Below are positions 55,905 to 64,000 of a stretch of 64,000 bases of DNA, one piece after another. The notes beneath the pieces are model-generated. The model made no database searches and had not been told where the DNA came from. It saw nothing but the letters and a program-made list of their open reading frames with translations. Numbering within the stretch: position 1 is the stretch's first letter; every line of letters begins with the position of its first letter. The position numbers and the translations under genes were made by a program. The DNA comes from Anthracocystis setariae (lineage: Eukaryota > Basidiomycota > Ustilaginomycetes > Ustilaginales > Ustilaginaceae): positions 1 to 64,000 of the forward strand of contig CAKMXJ010000001.1 of NCBI GenBank assembly GCA_928724745.1. Direction: 5' to 3'.

Positions 55905-56777
55905 ATGTCCAGATTCGGCGGCCGATTCGTACCCAACATCGAGCTTGAAGTGCGCAAGCAGGCCACCGAACCCGTAGTCAAGTGGCGACAGCAATGGATG
56001 GTGCCCACACACACATCGTCCACCATTGGCGTCAATGCCAGTGGCAGTGGCAGTGGTGATGCATCGACCGCATCCACCAGTGCAGCGGTGGGGGTCAAGA
56101 TCCTCAAGTGGGTCAAAGTGGATGGCGAGCTAGCTACTTTCCCGGAGGAGCAAGATGTGCAGGCGGAAGATCGAGTCCAGAACGATGCGGCGATTGTCGA
56201 GGTGCCCGTGCAGAGCATTCACAATGCACCTACGGTGTCCACTCCATCGGGACCCAGTCTCACCAGCGCAGGTGGTGGGTTGGGGACTATCGCACCCAAG
56301 GAACCACCATCCGTACCAGTAACGGCAACGGCAACGGCAACAGTGGTGGCTCCGGCTTCAGCTATCCCCGCGCACGTCACGCAGACCCTTTCCGAATCCA
56401 CCTCCGGCATCGACACAATTGCAGACAATACTCCCACCGACTCGGTAGCCAACTCTCCGCCCGCTTCGGCGCTAGACCCTGCAAGTGCAGCCGAGGCTGT
56501 CGACGAAAGTGCCACCGCTATTTCTTCTTCCCAAGCCGAACCTCTGGCCGCTTCCACAACCTCGGCACTCGCGACTGAAGCCAGCACACCTCAAGTTGAA
56601 CCCCAAGTGGAAGCCCAACTGCACGACCAAGCCATCGTGTCGCACACAGATACCGAGACCCTCGCCGTTCTCGCAGGTCAAACAGAAGCTGAACACCCAC
56701 CCGCCACCGCCGCGGCAGCACACACCGACTCGCAAGCAGTCGCCTCCGTGGGCGATGTCGAGATGAACGACGCTTAG
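55905..56777 (+). CDS. BCL7-like N-terminal domain protein
   Basis: Start ATG 55905 (MSRFGGRFVPNIELEVR); the open frame upstream runs through the AC repeat and is not used. 290 aa, intronless. Only the first 85 residues look ordered. The pattern KWRQQW ... VKILKWVKV matches the BCL7 family N-terminus (KVRKWEKKWV ... LRIFKWVPV), whose animal members are SWI/SNF (BAF) subunits, but an insert rich in Gly/Ser/Ala separates the two halves here. The remainder is Ala/Thr/Ser/Glu-rich and disordered. The assignment rests on a short motif. Confidence 0.6.
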   Translation: MSRFGGRFVPNIELEVRKQATEPVVKWRQQWMVPTHTSSTIGVNASGSGSGDASTASTSAAVGVKILKWVKVDGELATFPEEQDVQAEDRVQNDAAIVEVPVQSIHNAPTVSTPSGPSLTSAGGGLGTIAPKEPPSVPVTATATATVVAPASAIPAHVTQTLSESTSGIDTIADNTPTDSVANSPPASALDPASAAEAVDESATAISSSQAEPLAASTTSALATEASTPQVEPQVEAQLHDQAIVSHTDTETLAVLAGQTEAEHPPATAAAAHTDSQAVASVGDVEMNDA

Positions 56778-56862
56778 CAAACGCGCTTCGGTTGATCCTT
56801 GTATTCTATGCTTTTTCTCATGCACTGTACTGTACAACCCGGCTCCCCTCTTCGCTTTCGCT

Positions 56863-58143
56863 CTACGCGTGCTTGATCGTGACTAGAGTGGACAAGGCCG
56901 AGGCATGGACGTCTACCACGTTGGTGAGGGCGGGGTGGGGTTGGAACCCGTTGACACACTCGTGGTCTTTCTTGATGGCGCTGAACTCTCTCTCATAGCG
57001 CGGTTTTAGCTGTATCTGTGGAGGTGGTCGGGTGAAGGTGGAGCCTGAGATAAGGAGGTGGCCATGGGAGGTGATGGCGTAGGAGCGTTGGTTTGACGCG
57101 AGGATTTTGGTGATGGTGATGTGGGCGGGGAGCGGGATGAGGGTTGGGGTTGGGATGATGGTTTCGTCCCATGTCGGTTTCTCGTGGTGTGGGAGGAGGG
57201 ACGCTTCTTCGTTCCAGCCCCAGCCGTACATGTCGCCTTGCGAGGTGAGGATCAGTGTATGTCGACTACCCGCCGAAACGTCTTGAATGCTACATGGGAA
57301 GCCCTCGGATGGGAACAAGTGCGGCACTGGCATCAAGTATGGCACATCAGTTGGTGGGGCATCTTCATCTTGCATCCCGATAAGCTTTGCTACAACATCG
57401 GTGTTTGGCAAAGGACGCAGTGGGATCGCACCAAATCTGCTGTCGCCATAGATCCACACGGGCGCTTGCGTTTCCGACGAGAGCAACACAAAGTGCGCAT
57501 TCCCTGCTGAGACCTTGACGAACCTCGGCAGCGTCACACGCGGATCCACTACCGCTTCCTCTTGTGACGTCCATCTAAACGCAACGAACCTTTGCCTTTG
57601 CCTTGTCTCCTGCGTAGCGGATGAGATGCCCGTCGCCGCACGAAACTCGCTCGTCGATCGAAACAGATACGGCACCCCTTCCGAATCGAGGGCCATCCAT
57701 CTTCCCCTCCCATCGCTCGCCGCAGCCACCCATCCAGCCTCTTCAATGCACTCCATATTCATTGGGACATACTCGACGAACCAGCATCCAAGCTTCGTCG
57801 TATCGATGATACACTCGAGTACGTCGGCTTGTGCGAACACCAATGCGCTGCGACTTTCGGCTGCGATCCGATTGAGCTGAGTCGTAAGAAACTGACCTGA
57901 ATCCCCGACTACTTTCACATCTCCCCGACAAGAGCGAAAGACGGTCTGGAATGGGTACACTGCGATGACTGTGTCGATCTCCTTGGGGCAATCGTCGTCG
58001 TCGTCGTCGTCGTCTTGGTCATCGTGTTGTTGAGATGCTAACGGTTCGTCCGAGATCGAGAGGCCAGGAAGAGTGTAGCCTCCAAAGGAGACGATTTCAA
58101 CTAGGTCTTTCGTCGAGGTCACATCTTTGGCAGATGTTTGCAT
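56863..58143 (-). CDS. RCC1-repeat beta-propeller protein (ATS1-like)
   Basis: The first ATG in the frame is at 58143 (426 aa); the frame is open to 58212 without ATG, so an upstream exon carrying the first propeller blade is possible. RCC1-type repeats are visible: VKVSAGNAHFVLLSSE ... WIYGDSRFGA, DVSAGSRHTLILTSQGDMYGWGWN, ILASNQRSYAITSHGHLLISG and VVDVHASALSTLVTI. An Asp run lies near residue 45. Repeats are fewer and weaker than the seven of true RCC1, so exchange-factor activity should not be assumed. Converges with the BCL7-like gene, 85 bp apart. Confidence 0.8.
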   Translation of the reverse strand: MQTSAKDVTSTKDLVEIVSFGGYTLPGLSISDEPLASQQHDDQDDDDDDDDCPKEIDTVIAVYPFQTVFRSCRGDVKVVGDSGQFLTTQLNRIAAESRSALVFAQADVLECIIDTTKLGCWFVEYVPMNMECIEEAGWVAAASDGRGRWMALDSEGVPYLFRSTSEFRAATGISSATQETRQRQRFVAFRWTSQEEAVVDPRVTLPRFVKVSAGNAHFVLLSSETQAPVWIYGDSRFGAIPLRPLPNTDVVAKLIGMQDEDAPPTDVPYLMPVPHLFPSEGFPCSIQDVSAGSRHTLILTSQGDMYGWGWNEEASLLPHHEKPTWDETIIPTPTLIPLPAHITITKILASNQRSYAITSHGHLLISGSTFTRPPPQIQLKPRYEREFSAIKKDHECVNGFQPHPALTNVVDVHASALSTLVTIKHA

Positions 58144-58456
58144 GCTTGCGGTCCCAAGGGCTCTTTGCAGCACTGAGCTCAAGGCCCAGTTATCAAGCCG
58201 TACTGGCGACAAAGATCCTCATCGAAAGCAAGTATAGTATGCCTGGTGGGTTCAAGTGTTGATGTGGAGGTGATTGTGGTGGAGAGTGGATTATTCGGCC
58301 GGCAATGGGGCGCTAGTCGACTCATTTGGACGCGAAGAAAGCGCTCAACTCAACAAAGTGTGCTTTGTCCATCAACCAAACTGCTTGCCACCACCATCCT
58401 CGCCTCTTGCAATCCCACTCGACTCTGCATCCCGATCAGCAGACAGGGTACACACG

Positions 58457-59219
58457 ATGCATCCAGCCGTCGTCATCTTTATTTCGGTGGTGGTCACCCA
58501 ATCCATCGCCGCTTTTGGAAAGGACCGATTGCAAGAGATTGTAAGCCCTACTCACTGCCCTTTCCCTTTCCCCGAGTGGAATTTATCACTAACCTCGCCC
58601 TCCCTCTGGTATGCCCTTACAACAGCTATGGTTCCTATACACAGCACTCTTTCACCGCACTACCCTCACCTCGCAACGCAATCTCCGCCGTGAAATCTTC
58701 ACGCTCAAACAACAACTCGCGGCCACCTCGTCCCAGGACGAGTTCGCCAAGTGGGCGAAACTGCGTCGCAAAGTCGACAGCGGCCTTGCCACGCTCGAAC
58801 GCACCAACGCCACGCTCGCCTCGGCGCGCTCCACTTTTGCACTCGTCTTCAAAGTCGTCATGTTCATCATCACCACCGCCATCCCCTTTGCGATCACCAG
58901 CTATTACGGGAAAACGCCCATTTTCTGGCTTGCACCAGGTGAGAACTCGTGGTTCGGTCCGGTGGGTTGGTTCCTCGCGCTACCGAGAGCTCCCAAAGGT
59001 TCGATTAGTGCTACGGTTTGGCAAATGGTCTGCACACGCTCCATCACCTCTCTCGCAGGTGCGCTTACAAATCTCACCCCAGCAAAGAAGCAGGATGTCT
59101 TGAACGAGGCAAGCTTAGACCAAGTCAACGATGAAAAGTCAACTTCGTCACAAACAAAGCCCAACAACCAACAGCAAGCTGACTTGAGGAAACGCACAAA
59201 TGCAGCAAAAGCACAATAA
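58457..59219 (+). CDS. GET1: GET1/WRB, tail-anchored protein insertion receptor subunit
   Basis: ER membrane receptor, with Get2, for Get3 delivering tail-anchored proteins. Exons 58457-58540 and 58626-59219 (GT-AG intron, phase 0), 225 aa (yeast Get1 235). Exon 1 encodes TM1 (HPAVVIFISVVVTQSIAAF). Then comes the cytosolic coiled coil that grips Get3 (SQRNLRREIFTLKQQL ... WAKLRRKVDSGLATLER), TM2 (FKVVMFIITTAIPFAITSYY) and TM3 around WFGPVGWFLALPRAP...VWQMVCTRS. The C-terminal tail is polar. Divergent from the RCC1-like gene, about 310 bp between starts. Confidence 0.93.
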
Positions 59220-59385
59220 CCCCCCTTCCCATTTCTTCCCTCCATCCCGCTCACGATTGTACTCATACTCCCTCTCTCTCCATCACAGCACCCACGATGA
59301 ATCTTACACGATGCTGATGATGCTCAAGAAAACATAGCAAATGCAGATTCCGATACAAATACAAACCCAATCCCGACACACACCG

Positions 59386-61053
59386 TCAATGACCATGTCC
59401 CCCACCACCACCACCACCACCACCACCGATCCCACTCAGCACCGTCTGCAACCCCCTCGGCGTACACGCACCAGCAATGAGCAGCACGATCCTTAACCCC
59501 TTGCCCAACACCTGCACCTCTCCATTCTCACCCACCACGGTATCCGCCTCAACGCCGGCGAGCTCGAGCACAGCGTGGAAAGCGACGAACAAAAACGTGC
59601 CGCCACTAAATGCCAATGCGGTCCCGATACTCTTCGCATCGATCCCACCACCATTGCTGACGGTGGAAGCGGATGCGATGTGCGCATCGAAGAACGCGGC
59701 GAGCACCACATACGTCAGAATGGCCCCCATCGGCGATGCCAGCGCAAACACCGCTACAGCCTTTCGAATACTCGTCCGACTCAAGCGCTGCGAGATCAGC
59801 ATCGCACACAATCCAAACGCTGCCGGTGCCTTGTGGATCATGATGGCAAAAAACACCACCATGGTCAAAGTCTGATCGCCTGACTGAGCCGACGCACCCA
59901 TCGCAATCCCATCCGCCGTCGCATGGATCAGCAACCCCACGATCGTCGTCAATGCTTGCCCGAACGTCGTCGGCTGCAAATGCAACGATGATGCTGATCG
60001 TGACCGTCTCGACCGTGGCCGTCCGCTGGCTACGCTGGTGAACGAGTTGTGACGGTGCAGCAACGGCGCACCCGCATCGTCGCGACGCAGCGTCGTGCTA
60101 CTGCGTGCAGAAGGGTGCCAGTCAGCAGGGTTGTGGCTGGACCCGACGTGTTTGAGATCCGCATGCTGATCGTGGTCATCGTAATCGTCTGGGAGATCAT
60201 TGTCGCTGCTAGTGGAAGTGGCCGTGCTCTCGACTCGACGATGCGGATCACCACCCGCATGCGTAGCACTTGCAATGTTAGCTTCCTCATCGTCATCAGC
60301 AACACCGTGCTCGGATCGATCCAACACGGCGAACGAGTCTTTACTCCGGACGCTGTGGAGTGTCTTGAACGCTGCGGGTGAGTCCGTCTTTTGGTGGAAG
60401 GATTTGGCGAGACGATGCGTTTCGAGACGCGGACGCGATGATGAAGATGACGATGGTGGAGGTGGGTGTGGTGCATAGTCGTGGTGATGGTGATGGTGAG
60501 AAGCTGACGAGGCATCTTCGGACTTGGCGGCTGAACCGGCGCCAGAGGTGAGCTGGTCGATGACGTACATGAGCACGATGCCGAAAAGGATGCTGCTGCC
60601 GAGCCGGTGTTCTGCGTCCGAGTTGGTGAACGTGGCTTGGGGTTTGTGTTGATCGCGCTCCTTGTTGTCGTCGTTTGATGGCGGATCGGAGCGCTTTGTG
60701 ATGAACGACCACGCCCATGGCTGTTGCAAAGATTCCGTGTCTGCTTGTGCTGGTGCTGACCATGCATGCGGTGTGATGGGTTCAAGAGCGCTTGCAGGAT
60801 GAAGCACTCGCGAGTATACGCTCGAAAGCGTTGGCGGAGCTGGCGTGACGTGGCTGAAAAGAGCACTTGAACCTTCTGGGATGACGACGGTGACGGCAGC
60901 ACCGACAAGAAGGCCAGCTCCGAACACTTCTAGCACGCGCATCATTCGATGTGACAATGGGAGCGAAAGCGGAACCAGACCGCAAATCAGCGTTCCCACG
61001 CCCATGCCGCTGAGCAGCAGCACAAAAGCAGCAAAGCCAGACATGGTCGTCAT
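59386..61053 (-). CDS. ZIP-family zinc transporter, ZIP9-like
   Basis: Moves zinc into the cytosol; the SLC39A9 branch sits mostly on Golgi and plasma membranes. 555 aa, intronless, start ATG 61053. TM1 GFAAFVLLLSGMGVGTLICG; TM2 with MMRVLEVFGAGLLVGAAVTVVIPEG; a long variable loop (about residues 185-330) that is Ser/Asp-rich with a His6 run (SHHHHHHDYAPHP). TM4 metal site HATADGIAMG (His377) and TM5 site MIHKAPAAFGL (His407) are intact. The C-terminus ends in nine Gly then HGH, coded by a GGT/GGC-type repeat at 59395-59430. Confidence 0.92.
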   Translation of the reverse strand: MTTMSGFAAFVLLLSGMGVGTLICGLVPLSLPLSHRMMRVLEVFGAGLLVGAAVTVVIPEGSSALFSHVTPAPPTLSSVYSRVLHPASALEPITPHAWSAPAQADTESLQQPWAWSFITKRSDPPSNDDNKERDQHKPQATFTNSDAEHRLGSSILFGIVLMYVIDQLTSGAGSAAKSEDASSASHHHHHHDYAPHPPPPSSSSSSRPRLETHRLAKSFHQKTDSPAAFKTLHSVRSKDSFAVLDRSEHGVADDDEEANIASATHAGGDPHRRVESTATSTSSDNDLPDDYDDHDQHADLKHVGSSHNPADWHPSARSSTTLRRDDAGAPLLHRHNSFTSVASGRPRSRRSRSASSLHLQPTTFGQALTTIVGLLIHATADGIAMGASAQSGDQTLTMVVFFAIMIHKAPAAFGLCAMLISQRLSRTSIRKAVAVFALASPMGAILTYVVLAAFFDAHIASASTVSNGGGIDAKSIGTALAFSGGTFLFVAFHAVLELAGVEADTVVGENGEVQVLGKGLRIVLLIAGACTPRGLQTVLSGIGGGGGGGGGGHGH

Positions 61054-61776
61054 GATTGCCGTCGATGTGCAAACGTATACCGTGGGTTTGAGACTGATGG
61101 ATGAGCCGCCAAGATTGTGTTCGCCGTCTGATTGCTCACTGCAACTTCATCGATCCTGAATAGGTGTACTTATTAAATATGTCGTTGCCAAAACGTGATG
61201 GCACGCCTGGCGCGCAAGATGGCGGAATCGTCCGCTGTGATAATGAGAGCCTATGAGAGGTGGTAGCGCAGTATTGATGGAGAACGCAAGTCAGCTGAGC
61301 AGTGTAGGATATGCCGAGACGGACGGGAGAAGCGATGGCATGGCATGAAGGAAGCGTTCAAGCAAGCCAGCCAATGCAAGCAGACGGCCCGCAGAGTGAG
61401 TTGATAGGGAGGTTTCGGTACGCCTTCGTATGGGTAGATTTGACCTCGCTTATGCACGATTTCAAATCCCGTGCATGATCGTGAGCTAACCGAGTTACCC
61501 TAGAGCGTCGTATGGGACGTTAGCTCTTACCAAGATGCCCCAGACGACGCCTCGAGGGTGATTAAGGGTCTATGTGTCGGATCCGAGCAATGAAGGCTGT
61601 TTTTGTTCAATGAGAGTCCAAAAAGTGTGTGTTTCGTCGCCATCGGCCTGAGTACGGATATGGTGTGAGTACTACCACCATATCTTCTGCATCATTCAAT
61701 CACCGTAACCTTCTTTAGAGCTTCTCCGCAGCTTCCCGAGCCCGAGCGGAGCAAATACGCAAGCTTCTGCACGATC
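61054..61776. other. Intergenic region leading into the Harbinger transposon
   Basis: No gene is seen. Contains ATGCACG (61452-61458) with CGTGCAT (61470-61476), and GAGCTAAC (61483-61490) with GTTAGCTC (61519-61526), short inverted repeats near the expected left end of the transposon. Confidence 0.5.
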
Positions 61777-62940
61777 ATGCAAGTCGATTACACCATCTCA
61801 ACGCGTCGAAGACGTCGTATGCGCATTCTAGCTGTCCTTGCGGCCTCTTCTCGAGCCTCGGCGACGGACCTGGCAGCTCAAGACTACCATCGTATCATCT
61901 CTCAACTCGATGATGTACACTTCAGGTCCATGTTTGGCTACACAATCGGGGAATTTCAAGTGATACATCATGCATTGAGATTGCCTGAGCCTGTGCGAAC
62001 TAGATCGAAGGACGTGATCGATAGCAAGACGGCGATGCTCATGCTGCTTGCCTGGTTGAGAGGAAGTCGTCTGCGGTCTCTTGAGGGTCAATTTGGGTGG
62101 TCTCACAGCCGTACAAGTCGCATTGTGCATCATATGAGTGAGTTCATTCATCGGAGATGGTGTTACTTGCTCGACATCACCAGCGCGCGCCACCACCTTG
62201 CCTCGCCGAGGGCCCTCGATGCCTACGCCGCTGCGATCGAGCGGAAGACTCGCTTGCCGAACTTCTGGGGCGCTATCGACGGTACAGTTCGGCCAATCGC
62301 TATGCCGGATCGCGATCAGCAGGAGGCATACAACGGTCACAAACGGGTTCATGCTCTGAAATGGCAGTTCATTGCGACACCAGACGGACTCCTGTTTGTA
62401 TCTCAGCCGTTCGATGGTCGCAGACATGATGCTCACATGGTAATAGAAACTCGATTGGTTGAATGGGCTACGGAGCATGCTAAAGGAGAGGACGGTGAGC
62501 AAAGATATCTATACGGGGACCAGGCGTACGGAGTGTCGGCGGCGATCATATCGCCGTTCCGTGGTAATCTTGTCTCGAGGAACCAGGAACTGTTCAACCA
62601 CGTGCTCAGTAAGTATCGAACGACCGTAGAGTGGGGGATCGGCATGGTATCGATGCAATGGCCAAGATTTCGTGATAAGCAATATCAGAGGACGGGTCTC
62701 ACGCCGTGTGGAAGGGACTGGATGGTGGCGACGCTCCTGTGGAACGCCAAGACGTGTATGATCGGCAATCAGATTAGCATTGCTATGGGGTGCAATCCTC
62801 CTCGCCTGGAGGAGTACTTCTCATCGCGACGTGTGGTGGTCTCAAGCGTGTCCCCTTCTCCTCATACGAACAGCACAGGCATCAATGAGGAGGAGTTAGC
62901 ACAAGTCAACGAGGAAGTGATGGTGAACGAGGCACTTTGA
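61777..62940 (+). CDS. PIF/Harbinger DDE transposase (HARBI1-like)
   Basis: Cut-and-paste transposase of the DDE_Tnp_4 family; in the family it needs a Myb-like partner for nuclear import and DNA binding. Single intact frame, 387 aa from ATG 61777. An N-terminal helix-turn-helix-like region (LRSLEGQFGWSHSRTSRIVHHM) precedes the catalytic core: Asp168 in FWGAIDGTVRPIA, the YNGHKRVHALKWQ block, Asp248 in YLYGDQAYG, and Glu285 in TTVEWGIG. The second Asp and Glu are separated by 36 residues, as expected. All three acidic residues are present, so the copy may be active. No intron is required. Confidence 0.94.
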   Translation: MQVDYTISTRRRRRMRILAVLAASSRASATDLAAQDYHRIISQLDDVHFRSMFGYTIGEFQVIHHALRLPEPVRTRSKDVIDSKTAMLMLLAWLRGSRLRSLEGQFGWSHSRTSRIVHHMSEFIHRRWCYLLDITSARHHLASPRALDAYAAAIERKTRLPNFWGAIDGTVRPIAMPDRDQQEAYNGHKRVHALKWQFIATPDGLLFVSQPFDGRRHDAHMVIETRLVEWATEHAKGEDGEQRYLYGDQAYGVSAAIISPFRGNLVSRNQELFNHVLSKYRTTVEWGIGMVSMQWPRFRDKQYQRTGLTPCGRDWMVATLLWNAKTCMIGNQISIAMGCNPPRLEEYFSSRRVVVSSVSPSPHTNSTGINEEELAQVNEEVMVNEAL

Positions 62941-62973
62941 TTGCTAGGACAATGTATATACATGAATAGATGA

Positions 62974-63999
62974 TCAATGAAACCCTCCATATCTACCTGT
63001 TCGTGACTGCGATGGTGCGCGGGAGCTACGTCGTCGAGATCCCTCTCGAGTGGGAGTGATATCAGTCGAAGACACCGAGATCGAACGCTGTCCACGCGGA
63101 GTGGAAGGATCTTCGGGGATAGTGTTCATTGCATATGAGTTCGTTCCTGCAGCAGCATTTGATTGTGACGACGGCGGCGGAGGCGGAGGTTGCGATTTGA
63201 TGTACCCGACGATGTGGTTGAGACTGTTCTCGATGGAGTCAAGGCGATTGATCTTACTCTCAAGCGCTTCGAAGCGACTACGCATATCCCTCATATCAGC
63301 AGACACGGTGTTGAGCAATGAAGTTCCTATATTGACCATGCTCTGCTTGATTCGAAGTGATTCGTTCCTGAATCGCTCGTCTGACTCCCTCTGAATCTCG
63401 TCGTTGTGCAACATGAGAGAGAGTACCTCGTTCGCAGCGTTCTTGTTCTTCTTCCTGGGCGGCAATATGAACAGTTCGCCAGAGGTGTCGCTCTCCGAGT
63501 CTGCGCTGCGTGAAGAAGATCGAGGCGGACCTGAGGGGCTGGAATCGGCAGCTGATGCTCGTTGATACATCGTTGAGGTCGATCGGGATGCCGGAGTACC
63601 ATGTGCTGCAGTGCTGATGCCGACAAGATGTCGCCGGTGAGCCTCGGCGGTGGCTTTGGCACTCTTTCCATAGGAGTTGACCACCTCGGCCTGCAGGACA
63701 TCGTCAACCATTCGTTCCAGGTCACTCCGGAGCTCAACAATACCCGAAGACGCTGCCAGTGCTCGATCTTGCTTCTTGCGTGCAATGCTAATGTGTTTCC
63801 ATTTCTCCTTGATAGCCTGAAGTGAGCGTGGCGGAGCTTGATCGCGATCAAAGACAGCGTTGACCTCATCAAGCACCGCAAGCCAAGCAGTACCCTTGTC
63901 GGCGTTGACGCGATACTTGTTAGGATTGTGATTATGTACAGCCTTGATGAGCACCTCAATATGATCCGCTGTCCAATGGCCTCGAGCGCCGTTTGCCAC
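62974..63999 (-). CDS. Myb/SANT-like DNA-binding protein of the Harbinger transposon (5' partial)
   Basis: 341 codons are visible. The first codon at the window edge is GTG and the start lies outside. The N-terminal trihelix/Myb-like domain (GHWTADHIEVLIKAVHNHN ... WLAVLDEVNAVF ... LQAIKEKWKHISIARKK) carries the spaced Trp residues. A Ser-rich linker follows, then PPRKKNK, a possible nuclear signal, a coiled-coil-prone stretch (DMRDMRSRFEALESKINRLDSIE) and a Pro run. It ends 33 bp from the transposase stop, in convergent orientation. Its role as transposase partner is inferred from the family. Confidence 0.88.
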   Translation of the reverse strand: MANGARGHWTADHIEVLIKAVHNHNPNKYRVNADKGTAWLAVLDEVNAVFDRDQAPPRSLQAIKEKWKHISIARKKQDRALAASSGIVELRSDLERMVDDVLQAEVVNSYGKSAKATAEAHRRHLVGISTAAHGTPASRSTSTMYQRASAADSSPSGPPRSSSRSADSESDTSGELFILPPRKKNKNAANEVLSLMLHNDEIQRESDERFRNESLRIKQSMVNIGTSLLNTVSADMRDMRSRFEALESKINRLDSIENSLNHIVGYIKSQPPPPPPSSQSNAAAGTNSYAMNTIPEDPSTPRGQRSISVSSTDITPTREGSRRRSSRAPSQSRTGRYGGFH

Positions 64000-64000
64000 A

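Larger units (their letters stand above)
61452..64000. mobile_element. PIF/Harbinger DNA transposon, right end outside the window
   Basis: Two convergent genes, a DDE transposase (+) and a Myb/SANT-like protein (-), are the classic PIF/Harbinger content. The left end is placed only approximately at the short inverted repeats from 61452. The 3-bp target duplication and terminal repeats cannot be checked because the right end is missing. Confidence 0.75.

Overview
The window looks like one end of a contig or chromosome arm from a basidiomycete fungus, most likely a smut or relative (Ustilaginomycetes). This is inferred from compact, mostly intron-less genes with GC-rich coding sequence, short GT-AG introns where they occur, and the gene repertoire (COP9 signalosome, THI5-type thiamine synthase, bifunctional ADE5,7, GET1, haspin). 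No tRNA or rRNA gene was recognised.

Layout. (1) 1-14.4 kb is a nested transposon block. A Ty1/copia element runs leftward, with gag at 12.4-13.5 kb and protease-integrase-RT-RNase H at 0.47-3.8 kb. It is split by a complete 8.6-kb Ty3/gypsy chromovirus (3809-12427) with 505-bp LTRs that differ at one base and a 5-bp target duplication. Between pol and the 3' LTR, the chromovirus carries an antisense, apparently spliced cysteine-rich gene (4591-6456). The copia element is studded with about 13 copies of a 20-bp palindrome, several of them inside its open reading frame. (2) 14.4-15.3 kb is a satellite zone: a 69-bp duplication, a 165-bp duplicated block and an 11 x 21-bp minisatellite. (3) 15.3-17.9 kb has no convincing gene but holds a second family of dispersed palindromes. 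(4) 17.9-61.1 kb is gene-dense euchromatin, with genes mostly in alternating convergent and divergent pairs. (5) 61.4 kb to the right edge is a PIF/Harbinger DNA transposon: a DDE transposase and a convergent Myb/SANT-like gene that runs off the window.

The core genes are, in order: a large disordered protein; THI5 (pyrimidine moiety of thiamine); CSN2; a glycerone-phosphate O-acyltransferase-like enzyme; an M18 aspartyl aminopeptidase; the karyopherin KAP114/importin-9; an unresolved locus; a DHA1 drug/polyamine transporter; an AIF-like flavoprotein; ADE5,7 (purine synthesis); mitochondrial ribosomal protein L1; haspin kinase; a hot-dog thioesterase; BDP1 (TFIIIB) with an unexpected HMG box; a U1A/U2B''-type RRM protein; a BCL7-like protein; an RCC1-like protein; GET1; and a ZIP zinc transporter. 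These are unrelated housekeeping functions, not a cluster.

Most noteworthy: the antisense multi-exon gene in the chromovirus; the 20-bp palindromes within the copia coding sequence, read in several frames; and the additional palindrome families in the neighbouring non-coding DNA.
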